Below, one piece after another: positions 9,812 through 17,660 of a stretch of DNA of 50,547 nt (position 1 is its first letter; the number at the start of each line of letters is the position of its first letter). Source of the stretch: Segetibacter sp. Its GTDB lineage: Bacteria > Bacteroidota > Bacteroidia > Chitinophagales > Chitinophagaceae. The stretch lies in contig JAQBNO010000011.1 of the NCBI GenBank assembly GCA_028288485.1, positions 1-50,547 of the forward strand. The letters are read 5' to 3'. Under the pieces are notes generated by a model. That model was not told the origin of the DNA. It searched no databases and was given only the letters and a program-made list of their open reading frames with translations. Position numbers and translations under genes: made by a program.

Positions 9812-11110
9812 GTGGAAAGAACGTACTATACTTTCCGGGTCAATGATATGTTCTCTATTAAACAGCAAATGCTGAGCTGGGCCAACCGGTTCAACATTTG
9901 CTGTTTTCTGGATAATAATGAATATGGAACAAGCTATAATTCTGTTGAATGCATTGTTGGTGCAGGAGCGTTACACACTTTTTCGTCAACTGATTGTTTC
10001 TTCCCCTCCCTGTCTTCTTTTTTAAGCCTCCATAATGACTGGATCTTTGGTCATTTTAATTATGACCTCAAAAATGAAATAGAAGAAAAACTGGCTTCTC
10101 AAAATCCTGACTTCGTAAATTTCCCTGATTACTTCCTCTTTGTTCCGGCAATTTTTGTAAAGCTGCAAGCAGGTACACTTACAATAGGCGTAACCAATCA
10201 AAACGCGCAGTTGATTTATAAAGAAATAACGGATGAAGTTTTTGCAAATCAACCGGTAAAATCATTACAGGTTAAACCGAGGATCGACCGGGAAGAATAT
10301 GTGAAGACTATTGGTGAAATACAAAATCATATTAAACACGGCGACTGTTACGAAATAAACTTCTGCCAGGAATTTCACGCCACCGGAGGCATCGACCCAT
10401 TGTCGGTTTTTAAACAATTGAATGCGGTTTCTCCAAATCCTTTTTCTGCCTATTATAAACTCTTTGATAAGTTCTTATTATGCTCCAGCCCCGAACGATA
10501 CGTGAAAAAGGAAGGTAACAGAATAATTTCTCAGCCCATTAAGGGAACTTCAGCAAGGGATACATCGAACAAAGACATCGATTTGAATAATAAAAACGAC
10601 TTGTATAAAAGTTCGAAGGACCGTAGTGAAAATGTAATGGTTGTGGACCTTGTTAGAAACGACCTTAGCAGAGTGTGTAAGGAAGGGAGCGTGGTTGTAG
10701 AGGAACTTTTTGGTGTATATTCATTCCCAAATGTTCACCAAATGATCTCTACCATCAGTGGGGAATTAAAAGAAGATGTCGGTTTTTCTGATATTTTGAA
10801 AGCCACGTTCCCGATGGGTAGCATGACAGGTGCGCCAAAGCGAAAGGTAATGGAATTGATAGAAAAATTTGAAAAAAGCAAAAGAGGTTTATATTCTGGT
10901 ACGGTCGGTTATATTTCGCCCGAGAAAAATTTTGATTTTAATGTCGTAATCAGGAGCCTGATTTATAATCAAAGTACTGACTATTTATCTTTTCATGTTG
11001 GAAGTGCAATAACATCTTATAGCAATCCCGAAAGTGAGTACGAGGAATGTGTATTGAAAGGAAAGGCAATTATGAAAATGTTTGCAGGTGAAGATTTAAG
11101 CGAAAAATAA
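9812..11110 (+). CDS. pabB: Aminodeoxychorismate synthase component I
   Basis: 432 residues with a GTG start 21 bases after the previous stop. Chorismate-binding (anthranilate synthase component I type) domain: GDCYEINFCQEF, SSPERYV, PIKGT with K244, DLVRNDLSR, and FPMGSMTGAPK near the C-terminus. PIKGT, rather than the PIAGT of TrpE, indicates PabB, where this lysine attacks chorismate. Its product (4-amino-4-deoxychorismate) feeds p-aminobenzoate and folate synthesis. The glutaminase partner PabA and the lyase PabC are not in the window. An alternative annotation as a general anthranilate synthase component I family protein would be the conservative reading. Confidence 0.9.
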   Translation: MERTYYTFRVNDMFSIKQQMLSWANRFNICCFLDNNEYGTSYNSVECIVGAGALHTFSSTDCFFPSLSSFLSLHNDWIFGHFNYDLKNEIEEKLASQNPDFVNFPDYFLFVPAIFVKLQAGTLTIGVTNQNAQLIYKEITDEVFANQPVKSLQVKPRIDREEYVKTIGEIQNHIKHGDCYEINFCQEFHATGGIDPLSVFKQLNAVSPNPFSAYYKLFDKFLLCSSPERYVKKEGNRIISQPIKGTSARDTSNKDIDLNNKNDLYKSSKDRSENVMVVDLVRNDLSRVCKEGSVVVEELFGVYSFPNVHQMISTISGELKEDVGFSDILKATFPMGSMTGAPKRKVMELIEKFEKSKRGLYSGTVGYISPEKNFDFNVVIRSLIYNQSTDYLSFHVGSAITSYSNPESEYEECVLKGKAIMKMFAGEDLSEK

Positions 11111-11160
11111 ATAGAAATTGCCCGCTTATTTATTCAGCTCACTCAGTAACGTAGGACAAA

Positions 11161-12207
11161 TTAATAGTTGAGAAAGGATTGAATGCATTGCTCCAAAATC
11201 TCGTGCCTGTTTTTGGAAAAAAGTGGAAGCTTATCTTCCGGTAATCTTAAATGGTAGCTATTCCCGGTGGACACAAACCTATCAAAATTAGGGTTAAGCT
11301 TGGTAAAGGTTGCTAAGTCAATATTGAGATTTTTTGCAATGATAGAGGATTTGTATTTCCCGGCAATTTCGATAGTGCCAATATTGACACCATTCAAAGT
11401 TGTAAGGCTTTCATATTCCTTAGTTTGATCGAAATTTGAAATCTCCGAAGCTGTCATCGTGGTTAATCCACCGCTCCCTTCGAATATATAATGCGTACCA
11501 ATAAATCTTTTAACGTGATTCCTGGTTTCCAACGGCAGGTAAGGCTGCAAGTCCCAGAAATTCCTGCTTCCACTTTTTCTTATTGCCTGTCTTACCCGGC
11601 CGGCTCCGCAATTATATGCCGCAACTACCAAAGTCCAATCGTGAAACTGTTTATATAGCTCCTTCAAAATTCGTGCAGCTGCATGGGTACTCTTATAAAA
11701 GTTCGTTCTTTCATCTACTTTGCTGTTTATCCTAAGGCCCATCCTGGTAGCTTCTTCTGCCATGATTTGCCATGGTCCTACTGCGCCCGCCCATGAAACA
11801 ACATTTGGAAGCAAATCAGATTCTATTACCGATAAATACTTTAATTCTTTTGGTAATCCATGTTGCACCAGAATGCCGTCGTACATATCAAAATATGGCT
11901 TCCCCCAAAATTTCATTCTTTCAAGTCTTTTCCCGCTCGAGCGAATATATTGCTGGACAAATGGAACAGCCTTAGGGTTTAGCTGCGAAAAATAAGGTTT
12001 TGAAGGATCAAAATATGAAGCAGAAAAAAGACTTTTAAATCCGTTCTTATCAAGAAGTAAACTGTCTTTCGAAGAAAGTTTTTTAGGATCGCCGTCGGCA
12101 AACGATTTAAATGCACTGCTGCCTGCGAAAAGAACCAAGAGGAAAATACTAACTGCTAATGATTTTAGAAGCCGGGTGATGTTAACAATATGCTTCACAT
12201 TCTTCAT
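11161..12207 (-). CDS. Secreted lytic transglycosylase (SLT/MltD-like)
   Basis: 348 residues from the ATG at 12207. A longer frame to 12342 would run into gatA and puts 45 non-signal-like residues before an excellent signal/anchor sequence (SLAVSIFLLVLFAGSSAF), so I reject it. The SLT domain holds the catalytic glutamate E129 in VIESDL, then AGAVGPWQIM, and the AYNCGAGRVRQAI motif. The C-terminal ~90 residues (LTTLNGVNIGTIEIAGKY onward) look like a degenerate LysM-type module. It cleaves peptidoglycan glycan strands in the periplasm to give 1,6-anhydro ends. It lies 76 bases downstream of gatA on the same strand. Confidence 0.9.
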   Translation of the reverse strand: MKNVKHIVNITRLLKSLAVSIFLLVLFAGSSAFKSFADGDPKKLSSKDSLLLDKNGFKSLFSASYFDPSKPYFSQLNPKAVPFVQQYIRSSGKRLERMKFWGKPYFDMYDGILVQHGLPKELKYLSVIESDLLPNVVSWAGAVGPWQIMAEEATRMGLRINSKVDERTNFYKSTHAAARILKELYKQFHDWTLVVAAYNCGAGRVRQAIRKSGSRNFWDLQPYLPLETRNHVKRFIGTHYIFEGSGGLTTMTASEISNFDQTKEYESLTTLNGVNIGTIEIAGKYKSSIIAKNLNIDLATFTKLNPNFDRFVSTGNSYHLRLPEDKLPLFSKNRHEILEQCIQSFLNY

Positions 12208-12283
12208 GATAAAAGTTAAGTTGATAAACTTGTTTAGTGAAAAGGGTGCGTCAGTATTGGTAGCAAAGAACTTGATTAGCAGG

Positions 12284-13720
12284 TTATTGAAGGCCCTGTA
12301 AATCGATAAGCTGTTTTGAAAGAGTGAGCAAAGATAGCTCATTATGTTGAGAAGTCATCACCTGTAGTCCAAAAGGGAGACCGTCAGGCGTGTTAAAAAG
12401 TGGTAACGAGATGGCTGGTATGCCGACAAGGTTGGCGTAAACCGTATAAATATCAGCAAGAAAAATTTCTATAGGATCTTTCTTTTCTCCTATTTTATAG
12501 GCCGGCGTAGGAACGGTAGGTAAAATAATTGCATCGTATTCTTGGAAAATCTCCTTCGTTTTTTCTACTAAAAGTTTTCTTACCTTTTGTGCCTTAGTAA
12601 AATAAGCATCAAAATAACCCGCGCTTAAAACGAAGGTTCCAAGCAGGATGCGTCTTTTCACTTCACGACCAAACCCATCGCTCCTTGAATATTTATAGAG
12701 TTCGTCAAGGCTGTTTTTGTGCGAAGGGTTCCGGTAACCGTATTTTATACCATCGTACCTTGAAAGGTTACTGCTTGCTTCGGCAGTAGACAAAACATAG
12801 TAAGTGGGTACAATGTAGTTAAGCAGTTCAAAATCAACTCCTTCTACTTCATTTCCTTCTGACGTTAATTTTTCAATAAAGCCTCTTATTTCGGAAGCGA
12901 TAAAAGGATCGAGGCTGGGATGCTCCAATGCATTCGAGAAATAGCACAAGCGGTATTTCTTCTTTCCGCTATGTAGCCCGTTTACTTTATTGAGGGGTTT
13001 CCGGCTTGCTGTACTGTCAAATTCATCCGGTCCTGCAACTACATTCAGTACTGCATCTACGTCTTCGATTGTTTTTGCAAAAATTCCTATCTGGTCGAAA
13101 GAGGATGCATAAGCAATTAAACCGTAACGCGAAATAGTGCCATACGAAGGCTTCATTCCGATAATTCCACAGAAGTCTGCCGGTTGTCTTACTGATCCAC
13201 CGGTATCACTTCCGAGACTAACCATGCATGTTCCAGATTGCACAGCTACTGCTGATCCGCCTGAGGATCCCCCAGGCACTCTTTCTTCGTCGATCGCATT
13301 CTTTACCGGACCGTACGCAGAGTTTTCATTGGCACTGCCCATAGCAAATTCATCGCAGTTTTGCCTTCCGATAATAATTGCTTCTTCATCAATTAATCGT
13401 TGCGTTGCGGTGGCACTATAAACCGAAGTAAAGTTTTCAAGAATGCGGGATGATGCTGAAATCTTGTGGTCCTTATAGCAAATAACATCTTTAAGACCAA
13501 CAATTACTCCATGCAGCTTACCAATGGGCAATCCCTGCAGCCTTTGTTGATCAAGCTTTTCTGCTGTTTCAAGCGCTTCCGCTGAAAAGACTTCCAGCCA
13601 GGCATTTAAGTGTGAGTTCTCCGCTACTTTAGCTAAATAATGACGAACGGCCTCAACACAGGTGGTTTGGCCGTTCGTTAATAAAGTATGGTATGCGTTA
13701 ATAGACTGGAAAGTGAACAA
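12284..13720 (-). CDS. gatA: Asp-tRNA(Asn)/Glu-tRNA(Gln) amidotransferase subunit A
   Basis: 478 residues, typical length. Amidase-signature enzyme with the Ser-cisSer-Lys triad: K77 in GLKDV, S152 in GGSSGGS and S176 in DTGGSVRQP. NCDEFAMGSANENSAYG and KPSYGTISRYGL are characteristic of GatA rather than general amidases. In the GatCAB complex it releases ammonia from glutamine to amidate Glu-tRNA(Gln) or Asp-tRNA(Asn). GatB and GatC are not in the window. It lies 23 bases downstream of tatA, a linkage common in Bacteroidota, with no functional connection that I know of. Confidence 0.96.
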   Translation of the reverse strand: MFTFQSINAYHTLLTNGQTTCVEAVRHYLAKVAENSHLNAWLEVFSAEALETAEKLDQQRLQGLPIGKLHGVIVGLKDVICYKDHKISASSRILENFTSVYSATATQRLIDEEAIIIGRQNCDEFAMGSANENSAYGPVKNAIDEERVPGGSSGGSAVAVQSGTCMVSLGSDTGGSVRQPADFCGIIGMKPSYGTISRYGLIAYASSFDQIGIFAKTIEDVDAVLNVVAGPDEFDSTASRKPLNKVNGLHSGKKKYRLCYFSNALEHPSLDPFIASEIRGFIEKLTSEGNEVEGVDFELLNYIVPTYYVLSTAEASSNLSRYDGIKYGYRNPSHKNSLDELYKYSRSDGFGREVKRRILLGTFVLSAGYFDAYFTKAQKVRKLLVEKTKEIFQEYDAIILPTVPTPAYKIGEKKDPIEIFLADIYTVYANLVGIPAISLPLFNTPDGLPFGLQVMTSQHNELSLLTLSKQLIDLQGLQ

Positions 13721-13743
13721 ATCCTGTGCGTTTAACTAAATAA

Positions 13744-13977
13744 TTAAGGCTGCTGAACAGATGAATTCTGGGTAGCTTTTTTGACTTCTTTTTCTGTCAT
13801 CCCTTCTTCAATTTCTTTCTTCACATTATCTTTCGCATCGTTGAATTCGCGAATTCCCTTACCAATTCCCCTCATAAATTCAGGAATTTTTCTACCACCG
13901 AATAATATTAATACGGCAAGAACAATTAAGATCCATTCGCTTCCGCCTGGCATTCCTATGAATAAATTAGTAAACAT
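13744..13977 (-). CDS. tatA: Sec-independent translocase subunit TatA/TatE
   Basis: 77 residues. One N-terminal transmembrane helix (EWILIVLAVLILFGG), the FGGRKIPE hinge, then an amphipathic helix (MRGIGKGIREFNDA) and a charged tail. This is the pore-forming component of the twin-arginine export pathway. TatC is not in the window. The length and the FGG-K-P hinge favour TatA/E over TatB. Confidence 0.93.
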   Translation of the reverse strand: MFTNLFIGMPGGSEWILIVLAVLILFGGRKIPEFMRGIGKGIREFNDAKDNVKKEIEEGMTEKEVKKATQNSSVQQP

Positions 13978-14065
13978 TGCAAGTAATTTAGATTACAAAA
14001 ATAGGTGTATAAAATGATTAAAAGATAACCGACCTGTAAAATACGTGTAAAGATTCAAGAAGGAT

Positions 14066-14099
14066 TTAAATAAAAAACGGAAACCTATGGTTTCCGTTT
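14066..14099 (-). terminator. Terminator of rplS
   Basis: Read on the minus strand: a perfect 11-bp stem (AAACGGAAACC / GGTTTCCGTTT, plus-strand 14075-14085 and 14089-14099), a 3-base loop, then a T-rich tail (TTTTTTATTT). Confidence 0.85.
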
Positions 14100-14127
14100 A
14101 ATTATAAGTTTGCTTTAACAGCAACTA

Positions 14128-14475
14128 CTAATATCTTTTTTCTTTAATCCTTGCACTCTTACCACTTCTTTCTCTAAGGTAGAAAAGCTTTGCATGACGT
14201 ACCTTACCTACTTTATGAAGTATAATAGAGTCGATGTTAGGCGAATTAACAGGGAATAATCTTTCTACACCTACACCGTCAGAAATTTTCCGCACAGTAA
14301 ATGTAGCAGTGGCACCTTGTCCCTGGCGTTTAATTACATCACCTTTGAAAGACTGGATCCTTTCTTTATTACCTTCAACAATTTTATAGTTAACGGTAAC
14401 GTTGTCACCTGCTTTAAATTTAGGAACCTCTTTGTTAGCAGTTAACTGCTCGTGCACAAAAGCTACAGCGTTCAT
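14128..14475 (-). CDS. rplS: 50S ribosomal protein L19
   Basis: 115 residues, normal for L19. The recognisable core is [45 protein letters not shown], and [19 protein letters not shown]. It sits at the 30S-50S interface of the ribosome. On the minus strand the leader contains TACCTTCG about 30 bases before the ATG, a plausible -7 box (TAnnTTyG). A strong terminator follows, so the gene is monocistronic here, away from rpsP/rimM/trmD. Confidence 0.97.
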   Translation of the reverse strand: MNAVAFVHEQLTANKEVPKFKAGDNVTVNYKIVEGNKERIQSFKGDVIKRQGQGATATFTVRKISDGVGVERLFPVNSPNIDSIILHKVGKVRHAKLFYLRERSGKSARIKEKRY

Positions 14476-14675
14476 ATCAAATATTTTTTCGGATTGCGAA
14501 GGTAAGGGGAAAAGTTTAATTTAAAAAAGTTTTTCAACATTCTTTTGCAATCTAATTAACTTCTGCTTTTACACAAAGGTTTAAGCAATTGTCGCAACCT
14601 TCCGTTACACTTATGCCTCGCTTCATATTTCCTGGCATTAGTCTAATTTAGCATTTCCAATATTACCTTCGCGTC

Positions 14676-15713
14676 ATGTATTCTTTCCTGCGAGATATCC
14701 TTTTCAATTTTGATGCTGAAGCCGTACACTATTTCTCGATGAACCTGATGAAGGGTGCTTCCAGGGTCGCTCCACTTCACAAAATGCTTGCTAACGATTT
14801 TCAATACAACCATCCGTCTTTAGAAAAACAGGTTTTTGGACTGCCTTTCAAAAACCCCGTAGGATTGGGAGCAGGTTTCGATAAGAATGCTTTGTATTTG
14901 AAAGAGCTCGAAACAATCGGTTTTGGCTTCGCAGAAATAGGAACGGTAACACCGTTACCGCAACCAGGTAACGACAAACCCAGGCTATTCCGCCTTCCGG
15001 CGGATAAAGCAATTATTAACCGTATGGGCTTTAATAACGACGGGGTAAAAGTAGTAGCTGCAAGATTAAGGGAAGCAAAAAGAAACATTATTATTGGAGG
15101 AAATATCGGCAAAAATAAAGTAACCAATAACGAAGACGCGTGGAAGGACTATGAAATTTGCCTGAATGAATTATTTGACTGTGTAGACTATTTTGTGGTA
15201 AACGTAAGTTCCCCTAATACGCCCGGTTTACGTGAACTGCAGGAAAAGGCATCGTTGAAGAAAATATTAAGCCAGTTACAAAACATCAACCAGGGAAGAA
15301 TAAATACGAAACCATTATTGTTGAAAATTGCCCCCGATCTCACCGTTGGCCAGTTGGACGATATCATTGACTTGGCCAACGAGGTGAAATTGAACGGACT
15401 TGTTGCCACAAATACTACTATTAGTCGCGAGGCCCTGCTTTCCTCAAAAGAAACAGTTGGAAAAATTGGTGCCGGGGGTTTAAGTGGTAAGCCTTTACAG
15501 GAAAAATCTACACAAATCGTTCAATATATTAGCAGGCAAACAAACGGCACTATGCCTATAATTGCCAGTGGTGGCATTTTCAATGCCCGTGATGCTAAAG
15601 AAAAATTTGCAGCAGGAGCTTCACTTGTGCAGCTTTGGACCGGTTTTATTTATGAAGGACCTGCTGTAGTCAAGAGAATTTGTAAAGAATTAGCTGTGAA
15701 CCTGGAGGCCTGA
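14676..15713 (+). CDS. pyrD: Dihydroorotate dehydrogenase (quinone), class 2
   Basis: 345 residues. The N-terminal helical extension (MYSFLRDILFNFDAEAVHYF) that docks class 2 enzymes to the membrane and quinone is present. FMN-barrel motifs follow: NPVGLGAGFDKNA, EIGTVTPLPQPGN, INRMGFNNDG, NVSSPNTPGLRELQ (catalytic serine, diagnostic of class 2), GAGGLSGKPLQ and IIASGGI. It oxidises dihydroorotate to orotate in pyrimidine synthesis, passing electrons to the quinone pool. A TAnnTTCG-like box lies just upstream (TACCTTCG, near 14665). Confidence 0.97.
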   Translation: MYSFLRDILFNFDAEAVHYFSMNLMKGASRVAPLHKMLANDFQYNHPSLEKQVFGLPFKNPVGLGAGFDKNALYLKELETIGFGFAEIGTVTPLPQPGNDKPRLFRLPADKAIINRMGFNNDGVKVVAARLREAKRNIIIGGNIGKNKVTNNEDAWKDYEICLNELFDCVDYFVVNVSSPNTPGLRELQEKASLKKILSQLQNINQGRINTKPLLLKIAPDLTVGQLDDIIDLANEVKLNGLVATNTTISREALLSSKETVGKIGAGGLSGKPLQEKSTQIVQYISRQTNGTMPIIASGGIFNARDAKEKFAAGASLVQLWTGFIYEGPAVVKRICKELAVNLEA

Positions 15714-15776
15714 TTATTGCCATTACCTACAATTTTCAAAGGACCGCCGCATTTCCTTATCAACACTCGCTTCGAA

Positions 15777-15784
15777 TATATTTG
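15777..15784 (+). promoter_or_regulatory. Probable -7 box of the terC-like gene
   Basis: TATATTTG, 19 bases before the ATG at 15803. It overlaps the in-frame TTG at 15782, making that TTG an unlikely start. Confidence 0.4.
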
Positions 15785-15802
15785 TCGCTAAAAATTCTCT
15801 AC

Positions 15803-16609
15803 ATGGAATATTTGTTTTCAATTGATGCATTAATCAGCCTGCTCACTCTAACCGTTCTTGAAGTAGTTCTTGGTATTGACAATGTAATTTTCGTTTCAAT
15901 AATCATGGGCAGAATGCCCAAAAGCCAGCAATTGAATGCACGCAGGATTTGGATGTTTGCTGGTATTACAGTACGCATTCTATTGTTGGTCGCTTTAGGG
16001 TGGCTGATTAATCAAAAAGGTAAACCTTTGTTTGAGGTATTCGGAAAGGGCTTTGACCTTGCCAGCCTGGTAATGCTTGCCGGAGGCTTATTCCTGATAT
16101 ATAAAACGGTTAAAGAAATTCACCATAAACTGGAAGGTGAAGAAGAACACGCTTTGGGAACGGCCCCTAAACCAGCCTCTTTTGCAAGTGCGATCGGGCA
16201 AATAATCCTGGTAGACATGATCTTTTCTTTCGATAGTATTATTACCGCAGTAGGCATCGCTAAGCACCTTGAAGTAATGATCATAGCCGTTATTATTGCC
16301 ATGATTATTATGTTTACCTTCAGCCAGCGGATTGCTGATTTTATCGCGAAGCATCCTACTTTAAAAATGCTTGCTTTATCTTTTCTGGTAATGGTAGGTT
16401 TTGTGTTGATTGTAGAAGGGTGGGCCGGAGAGGCAGCACACAATCTTCACCTAAAAAATTATGTATATTTCGCTATGGCTTTTTCGTTTGCAGTAGAGCT
16501 GTTAAATATGAGATTACGGAAAACGGTGTCGAAACCGGTGGAATTACGATCGCCAAATTTAACCGACGCAGGCCTGGGAGAAGCGGCTAAGCCTATAACT
16601 GATAAGTAA
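15803..16609 (+). CDS. TerC family integral membrane protein
   Basis: 268 residues from ATG 15803. About seven membrane helices in two related halves, each with an acidic motif in a helix: LEVVLGIDNVIF near residue 20 and VDMIFSFDSIITAVG near residue 145. These are the paired Asp/Glu motifs of the TerC/Alx family. Family members are linked to metal (Mn, possibly Ca) export and tellurite resistance. No tellurite operon partners are nearby, so a metal-export role, perhaps loading or protecting exported metalloproteins, is the better guess. A terminator follows immediately. Confidence 0.9.
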   Translation: MEYLFSIDALISLLTLTVLEVVLGIDNVIFVSIIMGRMPKSQQLNARRIWMFAGITVRILLLVALGWLINQKGKPLFEVFGKGFDLASLVMLAGGLFLIYKTVKEIHHKLEGEEEHALGTAPKPASFASAIGQIILVDMIFSFDSIITAVGIAKHLEVMIIAVIIAMIIMFTFSQRIADFIAKHPTLKMLALSFLVMVGFVLIVEGWAGEAAHNLHLKNYVYFAMAFSFAVELLNMRLRKTVSKPVELRSPNLTDAGLGEAAKPITDK

Positions 16610-16610
16610 G

Positions 16611-16638
16611 AAAAAAGCATCCGAAAGGGTGCTTTTTT
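16611..16638 (+). terminator. Terminator of the terC-like gene
   Basis: AAAAAAGCATCC, GAAA loop, GGGTGCTTTTTT: a 12-bp stem with one G-U pair and a GNRA-type tetraloop, ending in T6. Confidence 0.9.
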
Positions 16639-16700
16639 AGTGTCAGGATAAAGGCAGCGGCTGGACGAAAGTTTTTTTTGAAGCCGGCTTATGTTATCCA

Positions 16701-16735
16701 ATTGAACATTGCTTGCGACGCTCCGTTCAACATTT
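16701..16735 (+). repeat. Dispersed intergenic repeat, copy 3 (left arm of an inverted pair)
   Basis: Contains GCTTGCGACGCTCCGTTC at 16711-16728, flanked by TTGAAC and GTTCAA, which can themselves pair. The bases 16713-16728 are repeated exactly in inverted orientation at 16826-16841. Confidence 0.7.
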
Positions 16736-16820
16736 TCTAATAATGTACCGGTTTGAAGGTTGAGATTAAATTACTCGAGGCAATATTAATTACTGCCTGT
16801 TTTGTTGCTATAAAAAACGA

Positions 16821-16850
16821 AGGCCGAACGGAGCGTCGCAACATCCGGCC
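16821..16850 (-). repeat. Dispersed intergenic repeat, copy 4 (right arm of an inverted pair)
   Basis: GAACGGAGCGTCGCAA at 16826-16841 is the exact reverse complement of 16713-16728. The copy is bounded by GGCC on both sides (16822-16825 and 16847-16850). Confidence 0.7.
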
Positions 16851-16895
16851 CATACCGATACTCCGCCCGTTACCAAAACAACCCATTCCACTCTT

Positions 16896-17597
16896 TCAAA
16901 TACATAACACGGTAGCAGCAACTACTCCCGCCGTTTCTGTGCGAAGCCTGGTATTTCCCAAGGTCACAGCATAATACTGGTTTTGGAGTGCCGCGGCGAT
17001 TTCCTCTTTTGTGAAATCTCCTTCCGGGCCTATTAATACCTGCACTGATTTCACTTTGCGAAATTCAGCTATTGAACTCTTGTTTTCCTCTAAACAATGA
17101 GCAACCAGTTTAGTGTCAAAAGAAGTGGCAGAGGAAGAAATAACTTTTGTAACATCTGTAGGTTCGTGTAAGAAAGGGAGCCATGCCTGTTTACTTTGCA
17201 TCATCGCACTTATTAAGATCTGTTTCATCCTCTCCAACCGAAAGTGTTGTTTTTCTGTTCTTTCGCACAGCAGCGGGATAACTTCAGTAACGCCGATTTC
17301 GGTAGCTTTCTCTAAAAACCATTCAAAGCGATTAGCATTTTTTAATAATGAAATAGCCACACAAACCTCCTGCGGCTTTTGAGGAACGGCCTGCCTTTGA
17401 ATTATTTTTACAGTACACTTTTTCTTATGATCGTCCAGTATTTCTGCAGTTAACAGGTTTCCTGCACCGTCGGTAAGTTGAAGTTTTTCCAAAGGCTTCT
17501 TTCTCAAAACCTGTACAACATGGCGGGAAGTGTCTTCATTTAGCGTAAGAAAATTTTCAGATGATAAGGTATCAAGAAAAAATATTGGCAGTTCCAT
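16896..17597 (-). CDS. rsmE: 16S rRNA (uracil1498-N3)-methyltransferase
   Basis: 233 residues. An N-terminal PUA-like domain (HVVQVLRKKPLEKLQLTDG) is followed by a SPOUT methyltransferase domain: LLKNANRFEWFLEKATEIGV, ERTEKQHFRLERM, IGPEGDFTKEE and, in the trefoil knot, LGNTRLRTETA. It methylates N3 of U1498 in 16S rRNA. It lies 63 bases downstream of dnaB on the minus strand, but a strong terminator separates the two, so it probably has its own promoter. Confidence 0.95.
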   Translation of the reverse strand: MELPIFFLDTLSSENFLTLNEDTSRHVVQVLRKKPLEKLQLTDGAGNLLTAEILDDHKKKCTVKIIQRQAVPQKPQEVCVAISLLKNANRFEWFLEKATEIGVTEVIPLLCERTEKQHFRLERMKQILISAMMQSKQAWLPFLHEPTDVTKVISSSATSFDTKLVAHCLEENKSSIAEFRKVKSVQVLIGPEGDFTKEEIAAALQNQYYAVTLGNTRLRTETAGVVAATVLCI

Positions 17598-17607
17598 AGG
17601 TGTAAAA

Positions 17608-17637
17608 ATAAAAATAAAAACCCCGGAAACCGGGGTT
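17608..17637 (-). terminator. Terminator of dnaB
   Basis: On the minus strand: an 8-bp GC-rich stem AACCCCGG / CCGGGGTT (17619-17626 and 17630-17637) with a 3-base loop, then a T-rich tail (TTTTTATTTTTATTTTT). It lies between the dnaB stop and the rsmE start. Confidence 0.9.
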
Positions 17638-17660
17638 AATAATATTATGTGATGGGTAAA

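Noticed and set aside
11161-12342. Extended start for the transglycosylase
   Set aside because: The first 45 residues would overlap gatA by 59 bases and precede a normal signal sequence that starts at ATG 12207.
16753-16974. 73-codon plus-strand frame across the inverted repeat pair
   Set aside because: It is built from the repeat at 16821 and the antisense of rsmE.
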